Source: DATARH01 sp035504235 (lineage in GTDB: Bacteria; Pseudomonadota; Alphaproteobacteria; ATCC43930; CGMCC-115725). From it: a stretch of DNA of 32,236 bases. Below are positions 7,022 to 13,504 of the stretch, piece by piece. The position numbers were made by a program, and so were the translations under genes. The stretch spans positions 1 to 32,236 of the forward strand of contig DATJSH010000020.1 in the NCBI GenBank assembly GCA_035504235.1, given 5' to 3'. Positions within the stretch are counted from its first letter, which is position 1. Each line of letters begins with the position of its first letter. The notes below the pieces were generated by a model. The model was given only the letters and a program-made list of their open reading frames with translations. It was not told the origin of the DNA and searched no databases.

Positions 7022-8047
7022 TCAAAACCCGCGTTCGGTGGCGAAGGCCGCGGCTTCGGCGAGGGCGCGGCGCAGCGGGCTATCGGGGAAGCGGTCGAGC
7101 GCATCGATCGCCGCGCCGGCATAGGCGCGCGCCCGCGCCAGCGTCTCGGCAAGCGCGCCGCGCCGCTCGAGAACGCGCACCGCGCGTTCGAGATCGCCCG
7201 GTTCTTGCTCGCCGGCTTCCAGCGTGCGGCGCCAGAAGGTGCGTTCTTCGCTGTCGCCGCGGGCAAAGGCGATGACGATCGGCAGGGTGATCTTGCCGTC
7301 GCGGAAATCGTCGCCGACCGCCTTGCCGAGCTCGGTCTCGCGGGCCGAGAAGTCAAGCATGTCGTCGACCAGCTGAAACGCGATGCCGAGATTGCGGCCG
7401 AACCGCTCCAGCGCCATTTCTTCGTCGTCCGGCCGGTCGGCGAGCACCGCGCCGACGCGGCTCGCGGCGGCGAAAAGCGCCGCTGTCTTCGCCTCGATGA
7501 CCGCGAGATAGTCCTGTTCCGAGGTCGCGGTGTCGTTCGCGGTCATCAGCTGGTGCACCTCGCCCTCGGCGATCACCGAGGCGGCGCGTGACAGGATTCC
7601 GAGCACTTTCAGCGCCCCGTCCTCGACCATCAGTTCAAAGGCTCGGGCGAAAAGGAAATCGCCAACCAATACCGCGGGCTTGTTGCCCCACACCGCATTG
7701 GCGGTGTCGCGGCCGCGGCGCAGCTCGCTGGCGTCGACGACGTCGTCGTGGAGCAAGGTCGCGGTGTGGATGAATTCGACGACAGCGGCGATCGCGACGT
7801 GGCGATCGGCACCGCGATAGCCGCAGAGCCGCGCGCAGGCAAGGGTCAACAGCGGCCGCAACCGCTTCCCACCCGCCGACACGATATGCCCGGCCAGCTG
7901 CGGGATCAGCGCGACCGGGCTGTGCATCCGCTCGACGATCAGCGCATTGACCCGCTCCAGATCGCCGGACATCAGCCGGAACAGCGGGTCGAGCGACGGT
8001 GCGGGCGGTCCCGGAGCGCGATCGACGCTTGGCTGCGGAGGGGCCAC
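7022..8047 (-). CDS. ispB: Polyprenyl (octa/deca-prenyl) diphosphate synthase
   Basis: 341 aa trans-prenyltransferase that makes the side chain of ubiquinone from farnesyl diphosphate and IPP. The first Asp-rich motif is DDVVD (residues 101-105, in LLHDDVVDASELRRG), the lysine/arginine substrate block is GGKRLRP, and the second Asp-rich motif is DDMLD (228-232). GTG 8047 was chosen as start because GGAGAAAGC precedes it and the protein then begins like alphaproteobacterial homologues (SLDPLFRLMSGDLERVN). The open frame continues 55 codons upstream through the promoter region without similarity. Chain length cannot be fixed from sequence. It is transcribed divergently from the DUF2007 gene. 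Confidence 0.93.
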   Translation of the reverse strand: MAPPQPSVDRAPGPPAPSLDPLFRLMSGDLERVNALIVERMHSPVALIPQLAGHIVSAGGKRLRPLLTLACARLCGYRGADRHVAIAAVVEFIHTATLLHDDVVDASELRRGRDTANAVWGNKPAVLVGDFLFARAFELMVEDGALKVLGILSRAASVIAEGEVHQLMTANDTATSEQDYLAVIEAKTAALFAAASRVGAVLADRPDDEEMALERFGRNLGIAFQLVDDMLDFSARETELGKAVGDDFRDGKITLPIVIAFARGDSEERTFWRRTLEAGEQEPGDLERAVRVLERRGALAETLARARAYAGAAIDALDRFPDSPLRRALAEAAAFATERGF

Positions 8048-8100
8048 GCTTTCTCCAATGTTCCCGCGGCGGACGAACTTGATGCACCGGAACGCGAGCG

Positions 8101-8128
8101 AGCATAGAGTGCAGGGGTGCCCGGTCAA
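8101..8128 (-). promoter_or_regulatory. Candidate sigma-70 promoter of the polyprenyl synthase gene
   Basis: On the minus strand TTGACC (plus 8123-8128) and TATGCT (plus 8101-8106) are 16 bp apart. This would give a leader of about 48 nt before GTG 8047. The position between two divergent genes supports it. Confidence 0.55.
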
Positions 8129-8169
8129 GTGCCGGGGCCGTGACCGGCACAATCGTGAACGGATCACCG

Positions 8170-8376
8170 ATGAAGGAGTTGCTACGCACCAACGACCTCG
8201 TGCGGCTGTCATGGGTCGAGGCGCTGCTCACTGACGCCAAGATCGAATGCCTGGTGCTCGATCAGCACACGAGCCTTGTCGAGGGGAGCGTCGGGGCGAT
8301 CCAGCGGCGTCTGATGGTCGATGACCGCGACTTCCAGCGCGCACGGGCGCTGGTCGCCGAGTCGGATCCCGGCTGA
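8170..8376 (+). CDS. DUF2007 domain small protein
   Basis: 68 aa cytoplasmic protein that matches the short DUF2007 domain, a family proposed to have a signalling role but without a proven function. The features are an N-terminal LLRTNDLVRLSWVEALL helix, an IECLVLDQHTS strand, and the C-terminal RLMVDDRDFQRARALV motif seen in this family. ATG 8170 was preferred to the GTG at 8140, which would add ten residues without family similarity. The stop overlaps the methyltransferase start (TGATG at 8374-8378), so the two are translationally coupled, as is common in alphaproteobacteria. Confidence 0.85.
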   Translation: MKELLRTNDLVRLSWVEALLTDAKIECLVLDQHTSLVEGSVGAIQRRLMVDDRDFQRARALVAESDPG

Positions 8377-9134
8377 TGGTCATGGAAGAGGCCGGCGGCA
8401 TGCCGGTCAGCGAAGACGCGCTGCTCGGCGGCCGGGTGCGCTTGCGCCAACCGGTCGACGGCGCGCGCGTCTCGATCGACCCGGTCTTTCTAGCCGCTTC
8501 CGTGCCGGTCGAGCCGGGGCAGGTCGTGCTCGACATCGGTTGCGGCACCGGGGCGGCGATGCTGTGTGTCGCGGCACGCGAGCTGCAATGCCGCGTCACC
8601 GGGCTCGAGCGGCAGCGCGAGCTGGTGCGCGTCGCCGGTGACAATGTGATCCTCAACGATATGGCCTCGCGCGCCTCGGTGATGGTCGGAGATCTCTTGA
8701 ACCCGCCGCCGCGGATCAGCGCCGGCGCATTCGACCACGTGATCGCCAACCCGCCCTACCTCGACCGCGAGCGGGCCAACGAGACGGCCAACCCGGGCCG
8801 CGCCGAAGCGACGATCGAGGGCGATGCCGCGCTCGGCGACTGGATTCGTTTTGCGCTGACCATGGCGAAGCCAAAAGGCACGATCACCCTCATCCACCGC
8901 GCCGACCGCATTGAGGCGGTGCTCGCGCAGATCGCCGGCCGGGCAGGGGAGGTTGTGGTCTTCCCGCTGTGGCCCGGCATCGGCAAGCCTGCGAGCCGGA
9001 TCATCGTGCGCGCGCGCAAGGCGGTCGCCTCACCGGCGCGGCTGGCGGTCGGGCTGGTGCTGCACGAGGCGGACGGCCGTTTCTCGCAGGCTGCCGAAGC
9101 GGTGCTGCGCGGCGGCGAGGCGCTGGCATTGTAA
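8376..9134 (+). CDS. N6-adenine methyltransferase, tRNA1(Val) A37-type (TrmN6/COG4123)
   Basis: 252 aa Rossmann-fold SAM-dependent methyltransferase. The SAM motif is DIGCGTG (residues 53-59) and the catalytic NPPY motif is at 125-128 (IANPPYLD), which indicates methylation of an exocyclic amino group. The N-terminal DALLGGRVRLRQP and SIDPVFLAA stretches are typical of the TrmN6-like group, whose E. coli member modifies A37 of tRNA1(Val). The substrate is an inference. It overlaps the DUF2007 stop by one base. Its stop is followed by a 142-nt gap holding a repeat hairpin. Confidence 0.82.
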   Translation: MVMEEAGGMPVSEDALLGGRVRLRQPVDGARVSIDPVFLAASVPVEPGQVVLDIGCGTGAAMLCVAARELQCRVTGLERQRELVRVAGDNVILNDMASRASVMVGDLLNPPPRISAGAFDHVIANPPYLDRERANETANPGRAEATIEGDAALGDWIRFALTMAKPKGTITLIHRADRIEAVLAQIAGRAGEVVVFPLWPGIGKPASRIIVRARKAVASPARLAVGLVLHEADGRFSQAAEAVLRGGEALAL

Positions 9135-9145
9135 CTGCCATCGCA

Positions 9146-9171
9146 CCATCCCGGCGAAGGCCGGGACCCAT
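9146..9171. repeat. Short palindromic repeat (half element)
   Basis: TCCCGGC-GAAG-GCCGGGA (9149-9166) is a perfect 7-bp hairpin with flanking CCA and CCCA, the common CATCCCGGCGAAGGCCGGGA-type genomic repeat. It lies in the 142-nt gap between the methyltransferase and S49 peptidase genes. The rest of that gap (9172-9276) shows nothing else recognisable. Confidence 0.7.
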
Positions 9172-9276
9172 GCTGCCGCGGCACGGGTGGCCGAAGCCTG
9201 CGCCCCGACCTCCGCCGCGCGGTGTAGAGCAGCCGACCGCTCGTCAAATGCCGTTTCGCTTCCTATTTGATGCGTC

Positions 9277-10119
9277 ATGAATGTCACCGAAATCATCGAC
9301 CGCTTTCGTGATCCGCCGCCGGTTGTCCCGGTCGTCCGTTTCGAGGGGGTGATTGCCCCGCGGCAATGGCGCGGGGCGATGTCTCTGGCCAGCCATGCGA
9401 CGGCGCTCGACCGCGCCTTTGGCATGAAGCGCGCCCTGGCCGTCGCGATCATCGTCAACTCGCCGGGCGGCTCGCCGGTGCAATCCTCGCTGCTCTATCG
9501 CCGCATTCGCCAGCTCGCGGAGGAAAAGCGCCTGCCGGTTTTCGCCTTCGCCGAGGATGTCGCGGCCTCGGGCGGCTATTGGCTCGCGCTCGCCGGTGAC
9601 GAGGTCTACGCCGACGAAACCTCGCTCCTCGGCTCGATCGGCGTGGTCAGCAGCGGGTTCGGCTTTACCCGGCTGATCGACCGCATCGGCGTCGACCGGC
9701 GCCTGCACGCGGCGGGAGAAAACAAGTCGCTGCTCGACCCGTTCCTGCCCGAAAGCGAGCGGGATGTCGAACGCCTGACGGCGCTCCAGCAGGACATCCA
9801 TGCCGCCTTCAAGGAGCACGTGATGCGCCGCCGCGTCGGCAAGATCGATGCATCCGACGAAAGCCTTTTTTCGGGCGATGTGATGACCGGCCGGATGGCT
9901 CTCTCGAAAGGCCTTATCGACGGCATCGGCGATCTGCGCTCGGTGGTGCGGACGCGCTTTGGCGACCGGGTGCGTCTGGTGCCGGTCGCCAGTGAGCGCC
10001 GCCGTCGCTGGCCGTTCGCCCGGCCGCGGCGCGGCGTCGACGCCCAGCGCCTCGGTTTTGTCGCCGACCTCGCCGGCTGGCTGGAGGCGCGCCTCCTCTG
10101 GGCGCGGTTTGGGCTATAG
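9277..10119 (+). CDS. S49 family serine peptidase (SohB/SppA-like)
   Basis: 280 aa protein of the ClpP/crotonase fold with a Ser-Lys dyad. The nucleophile is Ser98 in EDVAASGGYWLALA and the general base is probably Lys150 in GENKSLLDPF. The NSPGGS strand precedes the nucleophile, and SLLGSIGVVS follows it. Members degrade signal peptides or membrane protein fragments. No N-terminal membrane anchor is present, unlike E. coli SohB and SppA, so this short form may be cytoplasmic or peripheral. A basic RRRRWPFARPRRG stretch precedes a C-terminal amphipathic helix that could touch the membrane. It is the usual compact alphaproteobacterial form. Confidence 0.9.
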   Translation: MNVTEIIDRFRDPPPVVPVVRFEGVIAPRQWRGAMSLASHATALDRAFGMKRALAVAIIVNSPGGSPVQSSLLYRRIRQLAEEKRLPVFAFAEDVAASGGYWLALAGDEVYADETSLLGSIGVVSSGFGFTRLIDRIGVDRRLHAAGENKSLLDPFLPESERDVERLTALQQDIHAAFKEHVMRRRVGKIDASDESLFSGDVMTGRMALSKGLIDGIGDLRSVVRTRFGDRVRLVPVASERRRRWPFARPRRGVDAQRLGFVADLAGWLEARLLWARFGL

Positions 10120-10125
10120 CCTTGC

Positions 10126-10154
10126 TTGACCGCGCGCCTGACCACCCCTAAACC
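10126..10154 (+). promoter_or_regulatory. Candidate promoter, possibly giving a leaderless transcript
   Basis: TTGACC (10126-10131) and TAAACC (10149-10154) are 17 bp apart. A start 6-7 nt downstream falls on the ATG at 10161, where no Shine-Dalgarno sequence is visible. The -10 match is weak (3 of 6). Confidence 0.35.
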
Positions 10155-10160
10155 ACATCA

Positions 10161-10400
10161 ATGTTTGGCGGACTTCCCGAGCTCTTTGTGATCCTCGTCG
10201 TGGTGTTCGCCGCCTGGCACGTGGTGAAGATGTTCAACCGCGCCAATTCTCCGCCGCCCCGTGCCCCGCGCCCGCAGGCACCCCCTCAGGCGCAGCGGGT
10301 CATCGAGGCCGAGGACCTCGTCGCCTGCAAGGTCTGCGGCGCCTACATCGCATCGAGCGCGCGTCATTGCGGCCGCGCCGATTGCCCGCAGCCGCGCTGA
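10161..10400 (+). CDS. Small membrane-anchored protein with zinc-ribbon-like motif
   Basis: 79 aa. Residues 3-22 form one membrane helix (LPELFVILVVVFAAWHVVKM), followed by a Pro/Ala-rich linker (residues about 29-45). A cysteine-rich tail follows: ACKVCGAYIASSARHCGRADCP, with spacing C-x2-C and C-x4-C. It resembles the small PP0621-type proteins (membrane helix plus CxxCG-y tail) but carries two additional cysteines. Its function is unknown. It sits 3 nt before glyQ, so the two are probably co-transcribed. No ribosome site precedes its ATG. Confidence 0.75.
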   Translation: MFGGLPELFVILVVVFAAWHVVKMFNRANSPPPRAPRPQAPPQAQRVIEAEDLVACKVCGAYIASSARHCGRADCPQPR

Positions 10401-10403
10401 ACC

Positions 10404-11306
10404 ATGCCGCGAGCCGAGAGGCCTGCCGGGTTCCAGGGCATCATCCTCGAGCTGCAGCGCTACTGGGCGGCGCGGGGCTGCGTGATCCTGCAGCCCTTGG
10501 ACCTCGAGGTCGGCGCCGGCACGTTTCATCCCGCAACCGCGCTGCGCTCGCTCGGGCCGGCGCCGTGGAAGGCCGCCTATGTCCAGCCGTCGCGCCGCCC
10601 AACCGACGGCCGCTATGGCGACAACCCCAACCGGCTGCAGCATTACTACCAGCTGCAGGTCATCCTCAAACCAGCGCCGGCCGACAGCCAGCAGCTTTAT
10701 CTCGACAGCCTCGCGGCAATCGGCATCGACGCGTCGCGCCACGACATCCGCTTCGTCGAGGACGATTGGGAAAGCCCCACGCTTGGCGCCTGGGGGCTCG
10801 GTTGGGAGGTCTGGCTCGACGGTATGGAGGTCAGCCAGTTCACCTATTTTCAGCAGGTCGGCGGTATCGAATGCGATCCCGTCTCGACCGAGCTCACCTA
10901 CGGACTCGAACGCCTGGCGATGTACGTGCAGGGGGTCGAAAGCGTCTACGACCTCAATTTCAATGGCCTCGATGGCCTCGGCCGCATCTCCTATGGCGAC
11001 GTCTTCCTGCGCGCCGAGCGGGAGTACTCGGCCTACAATTTCGAGCGCGCCGACACCGATCTTTTGTTCCGCCATTTCGTCGAAGCGGAGCGCGAATGCA
11101 ATGCGCTGCTCGGCCTTGGCGACGCCGCCGACAACCGGCCGCCGTTGCCGCTCCCGGCTTATGATCAGGTGCTCAAATCGAGCCATATCTTCAACCTGCT
11201 CGACGCGCGTGGCGTGATCAGCGTCACCGAGCGCGCCGCCTATATCGGCCGGGTGCGCGCGCTGGCGAAGGCCTGCTGCGAAGCTTGGCTCGCGGGTAGC
11301 GCATGA
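10404..11306 (+). CDS. glyQ: Glycine--tRNA ligase alpha subunit
   Basis: 300 aa catalytic subunit of the bacterial alpha2beta2 glycyl-tRNA synthetase, which charges tRNA-Gly. Family landmarks run in order: FQGIILELQRYWAARGC, LDLEVGAGTFHPAT, VQPSRRPTDGRYGDNPNR, HYYQLQVILKPAP, FVEDDWESPTLGAWGLGWE and GLERLAMYVQGV. Length matches E. coli GlyQ (303 aa). It starts 3 nt after the small membrane protein gene. The usual tight junction with glyS is interrupted by a 119-nt gap containing a three-hairpin repeat. Confidence 0.97.
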   Translation: MPRAERPAGFQGIILELQRYWAARGCVILQPLDLEVGAGTFHPATALRSLGPAPWKAAYVQPSRRPTDGRYGDNPNRLQHYYQLQVILKPAPADSQQLYLDSLAAIGIDASRHDIRFVEDDWESPTLGAWGLGWEVWLDGMEVSQFTYFQQVGGIECDPVSTELTYGLERLAMYVQGVESVYDLNFNGLDGLGRISYGDVFLRAEREYSAYNFERADTDLLFRHFVEAERECNALLGLGDAADNRPPLPLPAYDQVLKSSHIFNLLDARGVISVTERAAYIGRVRALAKACCEAWLAGSA

Positions 11307-11321
11307 ACCCTATCTGTCTTT

Positions 11322-11400
11322 CCCCTTGGCCGGACTTGATCCGGCCATCCACGAATAGCCGACAACTATTCGTGGACTCCCGGGTCAAGCCCAGGGGAGG
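11322..11400. repeat. Three-hairpin palindromic element between glyQ and glyS
   Basis: Three successive hairpins are visible. GGCCGGA-CTTGA-TCCGGCC spans 11328-11346. A perfect 11-bp stem, TCCACGAATAG with CTATTCGTGGA, spans 11348-11376 (7-nt loop). CTCCCGGG with CCCAGGGGAG spans about 11377-11399. The outer arms CCCCTTGG and CCAGGGG also pair roughly. It lies wholly between glyQ and glyS. Confidence 0.85.
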
Positions 11401-11425
11401 CGACCATTTTATGGGCCTTTGAAGC

Positions 11426-13495
11426 GTGACCGGCGAATTGCTCCTCGAACTCCTGTCCGAGGAAATCCCGGCGCGCATGCAGCGCCGGGCGATTGACGAC
11501 CTGACCGCGCTCGTCCGCGACAAGCTCAAGGCCGCCGACATCCCAGCCGCGACGATCGAGGGTCATGTGACGCCGCGCCGGCTGGTCGTCATCGCCGACG
11601 GCATCCCCGCGCGCCAGCCCGACCGCAGCGAGGAACGCCGCGGCCCGCGCGTCGGCGCGCCCGAACAGGCGATCAATGGCTTCCTGCGCTCAGCCGGTCT
11701 CAAATCGCCCGATGAGCTGGAGGTGCGCGGCGAGTTCCACTTCGCCGTCATCAAGCGCCCCGGCCGCGCCACGCAAGAGGTGCTGGCCGAGCTGATCCTG
11801 GCGGCTATGACCGCGCTGCCCTGGCCGAAATCGATGCGCTACCCGGGGTCGAGCCTGCGCTGGGTGCGGCCGCTCAACTCCGTCGTCTGCCTCTTTGATG
11901 GCGAGGTCATCAACTTGCCGCTCGGCGAGGTGCCGGTCGGCCGGGTGACGCAGGGCCATCGCTTTTTGGCGCCGGGCGAGATCACGGTCGAAAGCGCCGC
12001 CGATTACCGCGCCAAGCTTGCCGAGGCGCATGTGGTGCTCGATCGCCAGGAGCGCCGTGTCACGATCGACGAAGAGCTGACGGCGCTGGCGCGCGCCGCC
12101 GGCCTGACCGTCAAGGCCGATGAAGGCCTGCTCGACGAAGTGACCGGCCTTGTCGAATACCCGGTCGTGCTGATGGGCAAGATCGATGCCGATTTTGTCC
12201 GTCCGCTGCCCGACGGCCTGCCGCCCGAGGTGCTGGCGACCGCGATGCGCACGCACCAGAAATACTTCACCTGCCTCAATCCCGATGGCACGCCGGCGCC
12301 GCGCTTCCTCTTCGTCGCCAACAATGTGACCCCGGACGGCGGCAAGACCATCGCCGCGGGCAACGAGCGCGTGCTGCGCGCCCGCCTGTCGGACGCCCGC
12401 TTCTTCTGGGACCAGGACCGCAAGACCCGCCTCGAAGACCGCGTCGAGGCCCTCAAGCAGCGCGTCTACCACGAGGGGATTGGCAGCGAATACGATAGAA
12501 GGCAGAGTTTAGCCAGTATAACGGCTGATATAAGCTCGCTGACCGGAAGCGATGAAGAGATTAAGACGATCAGTGTTGCTGCCGCTCAGTTAGCTAACGC
12601 CGATCTATGTACAGGAACCGTCGGGGAGTTTCCTGAACTTCAAGGCATCGTAGGTGGTTATCTTGTTCTACACGCGGGGCGCGATCCCCGTATAGCCGAT
12701 GCTATTGCTCAGCAATATAGGCCGCTTGGCCCGAACGATGGTCTCCCCACGAAACCGGCGAGCATCAACCTCGCGCTCGCGGCAAAAATCAACGCCCTGG
12801 TCAGCTTTTTTAAAATCGGCGAGAAACCGACAGGTTCACGCGATCCGTATGCGTTGCGCCGTATCGCGTTAGGCATAGTCCGAACGATTTTAGAAAATAA
12901 AGTGCGGCTTCGTCTTACCGTCGCACTCATACGAGCAGCCAGTATTTATACCGATGACACACTCAAAGTGACGACAGAGGTGATGGACTTTATTGCCGAG
13001 CGTCTAAAGATTCACCTTCGTGAGAAAGGTGTTCGTCATGATTTGATTTCTGCGGTCTTTGCGCTCCATGAGGATGATTTGGTCCGGCTACTCAATCGGG
13101 TGGAGGCGTTGCAAACATTTTTGAAAACCGATGACGGCATTAACCTGCTGATCGCTTATCGGAGGGCGTCGAATATAGTCGATATTGAGGAGCAACGTGA
13201 CGGCCGACGGTACGACGGCGAGGTAACGGGTGATTTGCTGAGTCAAGAGGAGGAGAGAACGCTGCACGACCGGCTCACAACGATGAGTGCGCGCGTTGAA
13301 GACCAGTTGAGCCAGGAATTCTTCGAGAGCGCGATGATCGCGCTCGCCACCCTCCGCAAGCCGGTCGATGAATTTTTCGAGCGGGTCACCGTTAACGTTG
13401 AAGACAAAAAATTGCGCGAGAACCGGTTACGGCTACTCGCGCGTATCAGGGCGACGATGAACCAGATCGCCGATTTCTCCCAGATCGAAGGGTAG
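11426..13495 (+). CDS. glyS: Glycine--tRNA ligase beta subunit (compositionally mosaic)
   Basis: 689 aa tRNA-binding subunit of glycyl-tRNA synthetase. It starts LLLELLSEEIPARMQ from GTG 11426; the nearest upstream ATG is out of frame. The body contains HQKYFTCLNPDG and FVANN, then RVLRARLSDARFFWDQD, GEFPELQG, EKPTGSRDPYALRR and the C-terminal LRENRLRLLARIR helix, so the protein is full length and uninterrupted. The DNA changes abruptly near 12485: 12421-12480 is about 67% GC (40/60 by hand) and 12481-12540 about 47% (28/60). ATA, TTA, CTA, AGA and AGG codons, almost absent before, become frequent until about 13450, with short GC-rich patches. This suggests that residues about 353-676 come from a diverged donor gene while function was kept. 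Confidence 0.95.
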   Translation: MTGELLLELLSEEIPARMQRRAIDDLTALVRDKLKAADIPAATIEGHVTPRRLVVIADGIPARQPDRSEERRGPRVGAPEQAINGFLRSAGLKSPDELEVRGEFHFAVIKRPGRATQEVLAELILAAMTALPWPKSMRYPGSSLRWVRPLNSVVCLFDGEVINLPLGEVPVGRVTQGHRFLAPGEITVESAADYRAKLAEAHVVLDRQERRVTIDEELTALARAAGLTVKADEGLLDEVTGLVEYPVVLMGKIDADFVRPLPDGLPPEVLATAMRTHQKYFTCLNPDGTPAPRFLFVANNVTPDGGKTIAAGNERVLRARLSDARFFWDQDRKTRLEDRVEALKQRVYHEGIGSEYDRRQSLASITADISSLTGSDEEIKTISVAAAQLANADLCTGTVGEFPELQGIVGGYLVLHAGRDPRIADAIAQQYRPLGPNDGLPTKPASINLALAAKINALVSFFKIGEKPTGSRDPYALRRIALGIVRTILENKVRLRLTVALIRAASIYTDDTLKVTTEVMDFIAERLKIHLREKGVRHDLISAVFALHEDDLVRLLNRVEALQTFLKTDDGINLLIAYRRASNIVDIEEQRDGRRYDGEVTGDLLSQEEERTLHDRLTTMSARVEDQLSQEFFESAMIALATLRKPVDEFFERVTVNVEDKKLRENRLRLLARIRATMNQIADFSQIEG

Positions 13496-13504
13496 GCTCT
13501 GCAC

